Origin: Pseudomonadota bacterium | GTDB taxonomy: Bacteria > Pseudomonadota > Gammaproteobacteria > Steroidobacterales > Steroidobacteraceae | Direction of reading: 5' to 3' | DNA length: 64,000 nt | NCBI GenBank assembly: GCA_025357635.1 | Contig: JANXOV010000028.1 | Span: 1-64,000, forward strand | Part shown: positions 1 to 7,644 of the stretch, piece after piece | Layout: the number at the start of each line of letters is the position of its first letter | Position numbering within the stretch: the stretch's first letter is position 1 | Position numbers and translations under genes: made by a program | The notes under the pieces: model-generated | Told to the model about the DNA's origin: nothing | Databases searched by the model: none | Seen by the model: the letters and a program-made list of their open reading frames with translations, nothing else

Positions 1-1061
1 GCGAGCGTCCCGCCCCAGGCGTAGTCGAGTCCGACGCCGTCCAGTTGTGGAAACACCTTGAGCATGTGTTTGCGCACGAAGCCCTTGATATCTTCTGGGA
101 AACTGTATCGATAGTTCTCGCCGCCACCGAACAGCAGCCGATGATCGACGGTCATGCGGTAGTAGTTGACGACGAAGCGCGAGTCGGACACGGCAATTGC
201 GTCGCGGATGATGCGGCGGGCGCGCTCCTCGCCCAGCGGCTCGGTCACGGCGATGTAGTTGTTGATGGGCATGACGTGCTCTTCGACCTCGCGCGAAATG
301 CCGCGCAGATAGCCGTTGCAGGCCAGAATCACCCGATCCGCGCGCACCCGGGCTTGTGGGGTCTGCACCAGCCAGTTCGTGCCGGCGCGCGTGACGCTGT
401 TGACTTCCGAGCCTTCGAAAAGGTTTGCGCCATGACCGAGCGCTGCGCGCGCGATTCCCAGGGCATACTTGAGCGGATGCAAGTGTCCGCCGCGCGCATC
501 CAGTGAGCCGCTGAAGTAGGTGTCGGTTGCGACCATTGCGCGCACTTCGTCGCGAGCGACGAAGCGGATGTGCGGGTAGGCGTACACCGAACGCATGTGA
601 TCGACGTGCGCTTGCGTGTCGGCGGTGTAGCGCGGTTTGTGATCGGCATGCAGCAGACCGGGGCGATAGTCGCAATCGATCTGGTAGGTCTGCAGCAGCG
701 TGTCAAGATGGCTGCGCGCATCCAGCGCCAGAGTCCACAGTTTGCGGGCATCCGCATCGCCCACCGTTTTTTCCAGCCAGCGTTGTTCACGCCGCATGCC
801 CACGTGCGCCTGCCCGCCATTGCGCCCGGTTGCGCCCCAGCCAAGGCGGGATTGTTCGAGCAGGGTGACATGCCGTCCGCTCCTGGCCAGATGCAGTGCG
901 GCGGACAGGCCGGTGAAGCCGCCGCCGACGATCAGCACGTCGGTTACAGAATCACCCTGCAGCACCGGCGCGCACACGAACTCCGGCACGGTTGCCGCGT
1001 AATACGAGGGCGCGTGTTGAGAGCTCGGAGCGAGCGGATTGGGGCGTCGAGGATTTGACAT
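1..1061 (-). CDS. puuB: Gamma-glutamylputrescine oxidase-like FAD enzyme, PuuB family (partial, C-terminus beyond window)
   Basis: The reading frame starts at the ATG on the minus strand (plus bases 1059-1061) and runs off the window edge after 353 residues, so the C-terminus is missing. A dinucleotide-binding motif GGGFTG sits at about residues 46-51, and GATGRNGGQ follows, as in the DAO/PuuB FAD-amine oxidase family. The visible end reads YAWGGTLA, which is also typical of the family. PuuB oxidises gamma-glutamylputrescine to gamma-glutamyl-aminobutyraldehyde, releasing ammonia and peroxide in the cytoplasm. The neighbours fit: a GntR regulator and a SpuC-type aminotransferase lie directly upstream on the same strand. 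A 16-base palindrome overlaps the start codon. Related FAD oxidoreductases act on other amines, so the substrate is inferred from context, including puuA and puuD at 14.3-16.4 kb. Confidence 0.85.
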   Translation of the reverse strand, partial: MSNPRRPNPLAPSSQHAPSYYAATVPEFVCAPVLQGDSVTDVLIVGGGFTGLSAALHLARSGRHVTLLEQSRLGWGATGRNGGQAHVGMRREQRWLEKTVGDADARKLWTLALDARSHLDTLLQTYQIDCDYRPGLLHADHKPRYTADTQAHVDHMRSVYAYPHIRFVARDEVRAMVATDTYFSGSLDARGGHLHPLKYALGIARAALGHGANLFEGSEVNSVTRAGTNWLVQTPQARVRADRVILACNGYLRGISREVEEHVMPINNYIAVTEPLGEERARRIIRDAIAVSDSRFVVNYYRMTVDHRLLFGGGENYRYSFPEDIKGFVRKHMLKVFPQLDGVGLDYAWGGTL

Positions 1062-1075
1062 GTGTGATCACAGAT
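1060..1075. promoter_or_regulatory. Probable GntR/FCD operator at the puuB start
   Basis: ATGTGTGATCACAGAT is a 16-base palindrome with one mismatched pair. It overlaps the puuB start codon. The same arms (ATCTG/CAGAT) recur at 3288-3303 upstream of the SpuC-type aminotransferase. The GntR/FCD regulator encoded between the two sites is the obvious candidate binder, since that family reads short palindromes. A -10-like TATGCT lies at 1086-1091 on the minus strand, which would put the site between transcription start and start codon, a repressing position. Confidence 0.6.
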
Positions 1076-1117
1076 TTATGTGTTCAGCATACACCAGTGC
1101 GATGCAGCCGGCCAGAC

Positions 1118-1834
1118 TCAGCCGCCGGGCTCGAATCCGCTCTGGCCGATCAGCCCCATGCCGTCGCGGATATCGGCCAGAATCGCCCGGCCGAGCAATT
1201 TGACATCACCGCTGCGGATCGCGCGAATGGCGACTTCGTGCTGATCCACCAGGTTGACGGTCCCGACGCGGCCGTAGACAACCCGCATGAACGGTCCGAA
1301 TTGCAGCCACAGGGTCTCGATCAGCTGATGCATCGTGCGCCGCGGCGGGGCGCCATAGATGCAAAAGTGAAAATCGAAATTGCCCTGCATGTAGGCATTG
1401 ACGTCGCCGGATTTGAGCGCGGCGCCGATCGCCGTGTCGATCCGCTCCAGCCGGCGCAGGAGTTTTGCGTCGATGTAAGGCAGCGCGATCATGGCCGCCT
1501 CAGGCTCCAGCAATTCGCGGCAGCGCAACAAGTCCTGGAATCGTTCGGCGGTCATCGCGGGAATGACGATTTTCCGCTTTGAGCGGATTTGCACGGCGCC
1601 TTCGGCCGCGAGCCTGCTCAGCGCCTCGCGAACCGGGGTTTGGCTCACGCCCAGTTCGTCGGCGAGGCCGCGTGTAGACAACGTGCTGCCCGGCGTCAGT
1701 TTGCCGGTGATGAAGCGGTGCGACAGCTCCTCGTGCACGTTGGTGTGAAGCAGCACGGTCGCCGGGGCAACAGCCGCCTTGCCGCGCATCGCCGCAACGC
1801 GGGCGGAGGGCTTAGGCCGCGGCTTGGAGCGCAC
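1118..1834 (-). CDS. GntR family transcriptional regulator with FCD domain
   Basis: A 238-residue protein with an N-terminal winged helix-turn-helix (about residues 28-95). The recognition region reads LADELGVSQTPVREAL, the standard GntR signature. A C-terminal all-helical FCD ligand domain (about 105-230) has conserved acidic and His positions that usually bind a metal and a small carboxylate. The first ATG lies inside the end of the upstream aminotransferase gene (23-base overlap), so the two are probably co-transcribed and translationally coupled. An internal ATG 45 bases later is an alternative start. With puuB downstream, the context suggests control of putrescine breakdown. The effector is unknown. 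The paired 16-base palindromes at 1060-1075 and 3288-3303 are the likely operators. Confidence 0.88.
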   Translation of the reverse strand: MRSKPRPKPSARVAAMRGKAAVAPATVLLHTNVHEELSHRFITGKLTPGSTLSTRGLADELGVSQTPVREALSRLAAEGAVQIRSKRKIVIPAMTAERFQDLLRCRELLEPEAAMIALPYIDAKLLRRLERIDTAIGAALKSGDVNAYMQGNFDFHFCIYGAPPRRTMHQLIETLWLQFGPFMRVVYGRVGTVNLVDQHEVAIRAIRSGDVKLLGRAILADIRDGMGLIGQSGFEPGG

Positions 1835-3209
1835 GCAACTCGGATTGAGCTTCGTTCAATGAACGCTCGATGATCTGAACCAGCGTGTCGATCTCGGCAT
1901 GGGAGATGATCAACGGCGGACACATGACGATGGAGTCGCGGATCGCGCGCACCATCAGTCCGTTGCGGATGCAGGCATCACGCACGATCGGGCCGCCGGT
2001 TCCTTCCTTGCCCATGAAGCGTTGGTTGGTGCCTTTGCGCGAGACGATCTCGATGGCGCCGATCAGACCGACGCAGCGGACCTCACCCACCAGCGGATGC
2101 GCATCGAGCCGAGCAATCGCCTTGGCGAAGTAGGGCCCGATGTCCTCGGCGACGCGCTCAACGAGTCTTTCACGCGCGATGATCTGCAGGTTACGCAACG
2201 CCACGGCGGCAGCGGTGGGATGTCCGGAGTAGGTGTAGCCGTGGATGAACTCGCCGCCCTTTTGCTTCAGCACGTTCACGATGTCGCCCGACACCGCGGT
2301 GGCCGATATCGGCAGATACCCGGAGGACAGCCCCTTTGCCATGGAGACGATGTCGGGGCGGAACCCGAAGTGCTGAAATCCAAACCAGCGGCCGAGGCGG
2401 CCGAAGCCGCAGATGACCTCGTCGGCGATCAGCAAAATGCCGTACTTGCGGCAAATGGCCTCGACTTTCTGCCAATAGCCCGGTGGCGGAATGATGACGC
2501 CGCCGGCGCCCTGCACGGGCTCGCCGATGAACGCAGCAACGTTTTCCGGACCCACTTCGAGAATGCGCGTTTCAATGGCGGCGGCGGCGCGCGCCGCGAA
2601 GCTTTGCGGGTCCTCCCCGAAGCCCTCGCCAAACCAGTAGGGCTGCATCACGTGCTCGATGCCGGGAATGGGCAGGTTGCCCTGCGCGTGCATCAGCTTC
2701 ATGCCGCCGAGGCTGGCTCCGGCAACGGTCGAGCCGTGATATGCATTCCAGCGGCTGATGAAAATCTGCCGCTTCGGCTGGCCCTGCAACGCCCAGTAAT
2801 GCCGCGCCAGACGGAACGCGGTGTCGTTGGATTCGGAGCCGGAGCTGTTGAAGAAGACATGGGTGAGCCCGTTGCCCAGGCGCGCGGAAATCTCAGTTGC
2901 CAGGCGGATGGCGGGTTCGTTCGCGGTTTTGAAAAACGTGTTGTAGAAGGGCAGCTGCAGCATCTGCTCGTAGGCAACCTCGGCCAGTTCCTTGCGCCCA
3001 TAGCCCACGTTGACACACCACAACCCGGCCATGCCGTCGAGCATCTTGTTGCCCTCCGCATCTTCGATGGTGCAGCCTTGCGCGCGCACGATGATGCGGC
3101 TGCCGCCCAGCTGCTGCTGCAGCTGGTAGTCGCTTTGCGCAGGCAGATGATGCGCCAGGTCCAATTGACGCAGTTCCGCGATCTGCACTGGGGACATTGA
3201 TTGGTTCAT
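1812..3209 (-). CDS. spuC: Class III PLP aminotransferase, putrescine:pyruvate (SpuC-type)
   Basis: A 465-residue class III aminotransferase. The PLP-binding Asp lies in ADEVICGFG (about residue 263) and the Schiff-base Lys in MAKGLSSG (residue 292). Conserved NSSGSESND and GYTYSGHP blocks are present. Length and motifs match the SpuC branch, which transfers the amino group of putrescine or cadaverine to pyruvate and gives 4-aminobutanal in the cytoplasm. It heads a minus-strand unit with the GntR gene and puuB. A promoter (TTGACG, 17 bases, TAGCTT) and a palindromic operator lie upstream. The enzyme gives a route to GABA that bypasses glutamylation. Other omega-aminotransferases look alike, so substrate choice rests on context. 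Confidence 0.82.
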   Translation of the reverse strand: MNQSMSPVQIAELRQLDLAHHLPAQSDYQLQQQLGGSRIIVRAQGCTIEDAEGNKMLDGMAGLWCVNVGYGRKELAEVAYEQMLQLPFYNTFFKTANEPAIRLATEISARLGNGLTHVFFNSSGSESNDTAFRLARHYWALQGQPKRQIFISRWNAYHGSTVAGASLGGMKLMHAQGNLPIPGIEHVMQPYWFGEGFGEDPQSFAARAAAAIETRILEVGPENVAAFIGEPVQGAGGVIIPPPGYWQKVEAICRKYGILLIADEVICGFGRLGRWFGFQHFGFRPDIVSMAKGLSSGYLPISATAVSGDIVNVLKQKGGEFIHGYTYSGHPTAAAVALRNLQIIARERLVERVAEDIGPYFAKAIARLDAHPLVGEVRCVGLIGAIEIVSRKGTNQRFMGKEGTGGPIVRDACIRNGLMVRAIRDSIVMCPPLIISHAEIDTLVQIIERSLNEAQSELRALQAAA

Positions 3210-3256
3210 GGCATTTTTCCTGACTGAATCTTTGACGGGGTCGCGCGAGCCTTCGC

Positions 3257-3285
3257 AAGCTACAACCGACGGAGTGGATCGTCAA
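3257..3285 (-). promoter_or_regulatory. Predicted promoter of the spuC-gntR unit
   Basis: On the minus strand TTGACG (plus 3280-3285) is separated by exactly 17 bases from TAGCTT (plus 3257-3262). The -35 box is good and the -10 box is weak. The operator-like palindrome at 3288-3303 touches the upstream edge of the -35 box. Confidence 0.45.
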
Positions 3286-3287
3286 GC

Positions 3288-3303
3288 ATCTGTGATTGCA
3301 GAT
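3288..3303. promoter_or_regulatory. Probable GntR/FCD operator between spuC and the PP-loop ATPase gene
   Basis: ATCTGTGATTGCAGAT has perfect 5-base arms (ATCTG/CAGAT) and shares ATCTGTGAT with the site at the puuB start. It sits in the divergent region between the aminotransferase (minus) and the PP-loop gene (plus), so one site could control both directions. Confidence 0.6.
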
Positions 3304-3368
3304 TGGACGGTATTGACGCCGGACCGTCACAGCCCAAGACTGACGGATGCGGATCTGCGGAGTGCGAT

Positions 3369-4073
3369 ATGAATGATTTGACGAAGCCTGCCGGCTGGTC
3401 CTCCAGCGGCGGCAAGGATTCGATGTTGGCGATGATCCGCGCCCGGCAGGCAGGGGTGGAGGTGCGCGCAATGGTGTCGATGTTCGATGAGACCGGACAG
3501 CGCAATCGTTCGCACGGCATCCCGCGCCCCATCCTGGAAGCACAGGCGCAGGCGATGGACCTGGAACTGATTGCGCCGTCGGCGTCCTGGGCCGACTACG
3601 AATCGCAGTTCATTGCTGCGCTGCACAGCCTGCGGCGCCGCGGCTTCGGTGAGATGATCTTCGGCGACATCGATCTGCAGCCGCACCGGGACTGGGAGGA
3701 GATGGTTTGCGCGACGGCGGGTCTGGCCGCGCGTCTGCCGCTGTGGGGGGAGGATCGCGCGGACCTGGCCAGGCAGGTTCTCGCGGCGGACATCCGCGCC
3801 ATCGTGGTGTGCGTAGATTCGCGCTACCTTGACGATTCATTCTGCGGCCGCGAGTTTGACGCGCGCTTCATCGGCGACTTGCCGGTCGGAGTATGCCCTT
3901 GCGGGGAGAACGGGGAGTTTCATACCTTTGTGTTCGACAGTCCCGCCATGCACGGCCCGCTCGATATCGAGGTGGAGGGGTTCAGAAGCTATGTGAGCCC
4001 GCCGCAGTTCGGATCGCAGCGCTATTGCTTCGCCGATCTAATCCTCAGGCCGGCATCGCGGACTCGGATTTGA
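3369..4073 (+). CDS. PP-loop ATPase, diphthine-ammonia ligase-like (adenine nucleotide alpha-hydrolase fold)
   Basis: A 234-residue protein. The PP-loop SSGGKDSMLA lies near the N-terminus (about residues 12-21). A GDIDLQPHRDW block and a C-terminal CPCGENGEFHTFVFDSP block are hallmarks of the DUF71/diphthine-ammonia ligase family, which uses ATP to make an amide or similar bond. The ATG at 3369 was chosen because the family begins just before the PP-loop; an in-frame ATG at 3303 would lie inside the operator. Bacteria lack diphthamide, so the true substrate is unknown. It is divergent from the SpuC-type gene and shares its operator, so a role linked to polyamines is possible but only inferred. 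Confidence 0.75.
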   Translation: MNDLTKPAGWSSSGGKDSMLAMIRARQAGVEVRAMVSMFDETGQRNRSHGIPRPILEAQAQAMDLELIAPSASWADYESQFIAALHSLRRRGFGEMIFGDIDLQPHRDWEEMVCATAGLAARLPLWGEDRADLARQVLAADIRAIVVCVDSRYLDDSFCGREFDARFIGDLPVGVCPCGENGEFHTFVFDSPAMHGPLDIEVEGFRSYVSPPQFGSQRYCFADLILRPASRTRI

Positions 4074-5352
4074 TCAGCGCATCGATGGCCACCGGCGGGG
4101 AGAATGCATTGGATTGCACGAAGTCCACGCCCAGCGCCGTCAACCATTCCTTTTCCGCCTGCGATTCGGTTCGTTTGGAGACGGTGTGAATTCCGAGCAC
4201 GCGCGCCATCTGCGCCACCGCGGTGATCGCAGCCTGCGAGACCTTGTCTGAGCGCATCTGCTGGGTGATGGCGGCGGACAGTTTGAGCATCTTCACGCCA
4301 GGCAGGCGCAGCAGTTCGAAACACTCGGTTCGCAGATTGAAGTCATCCAGGATCAGCGGGCAGCCGATGCGCTGCAAGGCAACGGCGACGTCGGCCATTT
4401 TCTTGCCGAGCTTGCTGGCGCTGGCTACGTCCACTTCGAACCCGATGATGCCGTTGGGAAGCGATGCCTTGGTCATGCACAGTTCGACGAATTTGATGAA
4501 GTGTTCATCGTGCAGAGCCGTTGCGGTCAGATTAACGGTGAACAGCGCGCGATCGTTCTGCCAGACGAGCGGGTGACGCACCAGCCAGCCGATGAGTTCG
4601 CTCAACACGCGGCGATCGATCATGGAGCCCAGTCCATGTTCGACCGCTGCCTTTAGCATGGCTTCGGGCGCGAGATTCGGCGAGCTGCCCGATTTTGACC
4701 GCAGCAACACCTCGAATCGCTTCAGCGAGCTTCCCTTGGATAAGGGAACCAGCCGCTGCACGTGCAGTGCGATCGGGCTGCGGCGCAGCGCGGCATTGAG
4801 TTTATCGACCTCAGGCGGTACCGCGGGTTGTGCTCGTCGCATCGGCGCTGGCGCGGGCTTGGCTGCGTTGCCGCGCAAAGCCGCGGCAGCGGGTGCTGCG
4901 ACCGGCTGCGGCGGCGCCACGGTCATTGCAGCGATGCGCATTTTCGTAAACTCCGTGAGCGCTCGCTGCATCGAGGGCGTCATCATCTTGCTGATCCCGC
5001 GTCCCTGGGGTGCGATGGCGCGTGTGTCGACGATCAGCATGACAATGCCCAGCGTCGCGCGCTGCGCACCTGCGATCCGGATCAGCACCGCGGTCCTGGA
5101 ATCTCCGAGATCATGGGTGATGATGGGCGTCGCGCGTTCGTCGCGAAATCGCTCCGCCGCTTCTCGCACGGCGTTGTGTTCATCCGGCCCCATCGAACTT
5201 TCCGTCAGCCACAGCACCTCGCCGGCGGCGTCGTGCAGCGAGATCGCGGCGACGCGAACCGATTCCGCAGCGGCGCGGATCTGCTCGCACAGTCCTGCGA
5301 AGTCAGGCCCAGTGGCTTGACCGGCGGCGGTTGATTTGTTGAGTCGCTCCAT
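4045..5352 (-). CDS. Degenerate EAL-domain protein, probable c-di-GMP effector or inactive phosphodiesterase
   Basis: A 435-residue protein. The N-terminal ~130 residues form a GAF-like or unknown sensor domain. An Ala/Pro-rich linker (about 140-180) leads to an EAL domain (about 185-430). The EAL motif reads EVL (214-216), and the Asn of FTVNLT and DDF (336-338) are kept. Other catalytic parts are changed: KID has become KLS, and the AEGVE motif reads SKRTE (392-396). Active hydrolysis of c-di-GMP is therefore doubtful, while binding is possible. The start at 5352 begins MERLNK; the frame stays open further upstream, but that part reads like non-coding sequence. The gene ends convergently with the PP-loop gene (29-base overlap) and is divergent from the queuosine-precursor transporter. 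Confidence 0.75.
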   Translation of the reverse strand: MERLNKSTAAGQATGPDFAGLCEQIRAAAESVRVAAISLHDAAGEVLWLTESSMGPDEHNAVREAAERFRDERATPIITHDLGDSRTAVLIRIAGAQRATLGIVMLIVDTRAIAPQGRGISKMMTPSMQRALTEFTKMRIAAMTVAPPQPVAAPAAAALRGNAAKPAPAPMRRAQPAVPPEVDKLNAALRRSPIALHVQRLVPLSKGSSLKRFEVLLRSKSGSSPNLAPEAMLKAAVEHGLGSMIDRRVLSELIGWLVRHPLVWQNDRALFTVNLTATALHDEHFIKFVELCMTKASLPNGIIGFEVDVASASKLGKKMADVAVALQRIGCPLILDDFNLRTECFELLRLPGVKMLKLSAAITQQMRSDKVSQAAITAVAQMARVLGIHTVSKRTESQAEKEWLTALGVDFVQSNAFSPPVAIDALIKSESAMPA

Positions 5353-5557
5353 ACTCTCGAGGTAAGTCTTTCCCAGGCGCGCGGCGAGTACGCGTAGAGA
5401 CTTTTTACAGCAGGGGTACCCCCGGTGGTGTGACGGTAGTCGCCAATCGGCGCCAGTGTCTGGCCGGCCTTGCATCGACCGTGCGGTGCCTGCGCGCTGG
5501 CCAGATGACATATCTCGGTTATGATGCGGTAACTGTTTGATTTCGCGGAGCCAAGCC

Positions 5558-6259
5558 ATCTCAACCCAACCCCGCCAATACCGCTATTACGACTTCGTAA
5601 TGGCCGCTTACGTCTGCGTCTTGCTGTGTTCGAATCTGATAGGACCGGCGAAAGTCGCCGCCGTGCATCTGCCGGGGCTCGGTACGGTTTCGTTTCTGGC
5701 CGGCGTTTTATTCTTCCCGATCTCTTACATTTTCGGCGACATTCTCACCGAAGTGTACGGCTACGCGCGTGACCGCCGCGTGGTGTGGGCTGGATTTGGC
5801 GCGCTGGCGTTCGCCTCGTTCATGGCGGCGGTGGTGGTGCATCTGCCTGCGGCGGAATTCTGGCACGAACAGGCGGCTGTCGAGGCCATCTTTGGCAATA
5901 CGCCGCGCATCATCGCCGCCTCGGTCCTGGCGTTTTTGTGTGGCACCTTCGTGAACAGCTATGTGCTGGCGAAAATGAAAGTCTGGACCGCCGGGCGTAT
6001 GCTGTGGAGTCGCATCATCGGTTCTACGCTGTGCGGCGAACTTGTGGATTCGATCCTTTTCTACACCATCGCGTTCTACGGCCAATGGCCCGCCGACAAG
6101 CTCATCCAGGTGATGCTGACCCAGTACCTGCTCAAGAGCGGCTGGGAAGTGCTGATGACACCGGTGACCTACCGGGTCATCGCCTTTCTCAAGCGCGTGG
6201 AAAACGAAGACTATTACGATCGTCACACGAATTTCACGCCATTCTCACTCAAGACTTGA
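5558..6259 (+). CDS. yhhQ: Queuosine precursor transporter, YhhQ/VUT family (probable ATC start)
   Basis: An inner-membrane protein of about 233 residues with six or so hydrophobic segments. Family blocks include LLCSNLIGPAK, PISYIFGDILTEVYGY and LCGELVDSILFY. Family members import preQ0/preQ1 for queuosine synthesis. No ATG precedes the conserved RYYDFVMAAYV segment. A TTG at 5537 is in frame but has no ribosome site. An ATC at 5558 lies 7 bases behind GCGGAG and would give the short N-terminus (M)STQPRQYRYYDF usual for the family. The ATG at 5600 would remove conserved residues. I therefore favour ATC initiation, with TTG 5537 as the alternative. The neighbours give no further clue. Confidence 0.82.
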   Translation: MSTQPRQYRYYDFVMAAYVCVLLCSNLIGPAKVAAVHLPGLGTVSFLAGVLFFPISYIFGDILTEVYGYARDRRVVWAGFGALAFASFMAAVVVHLPAAEFWHEQAAVEAIFGNTPRIIAASVLAFLCGTFVNSYVLAKMKVWTAGRMLWSRIIGSTLCGELVDSILFYTIAFYGQWPADKLIQVMLTQYLLKSGWEVLMTPVTYRVIAFLKRVENEDYYDRHTNFTPFSLKT

Positions 6260-6410
6260 GCCGCGCCGCAGCCGGCATTGGTCCGCGCTTCGCCACAATC
6301 TGCCATCACTACCGCGTGGCATTGCCTCAAACAGGGATTTGAATAGCTCTCACGGGGCAGCACGGGCGTGCCGCCCACGCGAAGATCAACTCTCAAGTGA
6401 GGAGCTAGTC

Positions 6411-7154
6411 ATGAACAGATCCTGGTCGACAGTGATAGGCAGCATCGGTTTGCTCAGCATCGGCGGTGTGGCGCTGGCCGGAACGCCAAAGCCCGCTCCC
6501 GTTCAGGAGCCGGTCGGGTTTCTCAGCGGGGCGGTGGTTGGTGGAATTGCCGCCGGTCCCTTCGGTGCCGTCATCGGCGCCGGCATCGGTACCTGGCTGG
6601 GCAACCGCGTTCATCGGGCCGGCGATGCCAGGCAGGCCGAGGTCAGCGTGGCCGAATTGATGGGCGACAAGAACGAACTCATCGAAACCAACCGTACGCT
6701 GACCGCTCAATTGGCGCAGATGTCGCAAGCAGTGGAGACGGCCCGGGCGGCAAAAGCCGATCCGAGCCCGGCGCTCAAGGGGCTTCAGGGCGATGTGCTG
6801 TTCCGCACCGGCAGCTTCGATCTGGAGCCCGACATGAGCCGGCAGGTCCAGTTTCTGGCGCAGGCTTTGGCGCAATCCCGAAGCTTGAAGATTCGAATCG
6901 ACGGGTACGCGGACCCGCGCGGTGGCGTCGAGGACAATCTGGCGCTTTCCGAGGCACGCGCCAATGCCGTGCGTGACATCCTGCTCGCATCGGGCGTGAG
7001 CGAGGACCTGCTCGAAGTCAATGCCTACGGCAAGGACCGAAGCGAGGCTGGGGCGGGAGACACGGACGCCTATGCCCTGGAGCGCCGTGTCCGCCTCACC
7101 ATCGAACCAAAGGGGGCGGCCCCCGCGGTGGCTCAGGTGGGTGAAAACGAGTGA
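6411..7154 (+). CDS. OmpA-family envelope protein with glycine zipper (PdsO-like)
   Basis: A 247-residue protein. A signal peptide of about 23 residues ends at GGVALA. A glycine-zipper segment (about 34-62, GAVVGGIAAG...GAGIG) could insert in a membrane. A coiled-coil-like stretch follows (about 75-110), then a C-terminal OmpA peptidoglycan-binding domain with the NLALSEARANAVRDIL and RRVRLTIE blocks. The ATG at 6411 follows GAGGAG at ideal spacing. The layout resembles the OmpA-like proteins named PdsO in proteobacterial sortase loci, but no sortase gene is present here. It probably tethers the outer membrane or a membrane complex to peptidoglycan. A strong terminator follows at once. Confidence 0.8.
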   Translation: MNRSWSTVIGSIGLLSIGGVALAGTPKPAPVQEPVGFLSGAVVGGIAAGPFGAVIGAGIGTWLGNRVHRAGDARQAEVSVAELMGDKNELIETNRTLTAQLAQMSQAVETARAAKADPSPALKGLQGDVLFRTGSFDLEPDMSRQVQFLAQALAQSRSLKIRIDGYADPRGGVEDNLALSEARANAVRDILLASGVSEDLLEVNAYGKDRSEAGAGDTDAYALERRVRLTIEPKGAAPAVAQVGENE

Positions 7155-7180
7155 TGGGCTGTGTTTCGCAGCGCAGCTGC

Positions 7181-7215
7181 AAGAGCGGCGCGATCCTCTC
7201 GCGCCGCTCTTGTTT
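7181..7215 (+). terminator. Rho-independent terminator after the OmpA-like gene
   Basis: A perfect 13-base stem (AAGAGCGGCGCGA paired with its complement) with a 5-base loop TCCTC, followed by GTTT. The stem is strong and the T-run short. It lies 27 bases past the stop codon and ahead of the cupin gene. Confidence 0.8.
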
Positions 7216-7244
7216 CCGGCGGAGTCTCGCGTCTACGATAGGCC

Positions 7245-7604
7245 ATGAGCAATCCACGCATCATCATCATCGACCGCCATCAAAACGGCGAGCCGGCCAA
7301 CCCCTCGCCTGAGAAGATACTCGCCGGTATTCCGCGTGCGCGGGTTTCCAATCAATACGCCGACGCCGGCCAGCAGTTTTTTTGCGGCTGGTGGTCCAGC
7401 AGCATGGGGAAATGGCGGATCCGCTACACCGAGCACGAGCTTTGCGTGTTGATCGAAGGCCGTGTTCGGCTCGAGTCCGCCGACGGCGAGCGGCTGGAAT
7501 TCAGGGCCGGGGATGCGTTCGTGGTGCCGGCCGGATTCGAAGGCACATGGGAAGTGCTGGAAGCGTGCAAGAAATGGTATGCGATCTTCGAGCCGAAGAC
7601 TTGA
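7245..7604 (+). CDS. Small cupin-domain protein (ureidoglycine aminohydrolase-like cupin family)
   Basis: A 119-residue protein made of one beta-barrel cupin. Family features include GWWSSSMGKWRIRYTEHELCVLIEGRVRLES and GDAFVVPAGFEGTWEV, typical of the EutQ/DUF861-like cupins that often accompany polyamine or purine genes. The motif positions where metal ligands would sit carry Glu and Trp instead of the usual two His, so metal binding is uncertain. It could bind a small metabolite. The ATG at 7245 is the only sensible start. The glycosyltransferase frame opens about 30 bases after the stop. Its exact function is not known. Confidence 0.75.
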   Translation: MSNPRIIIIDRHQNGEPANPSPEKILAGIPRARVSNQYADAGQQFFCGWWSSSMGKWRIRYTEHELCVLIEGRVRLESADGERLEFRAGDAFVVPAGFEGTWEVLEACKKWYAIFEPKT

Positions 7605-7644
7605 TTGCGCCGTGCAGGCTGGCGCGCACTGATTCGCCGCCATT

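Noticed and set aside
5353-5557. Possible preQ1 riboswitch ahead of the queuosine-precursor transporter
   Set aside because: I could not find the conserved loop and tail or a pseudoknot pairing in this gap.
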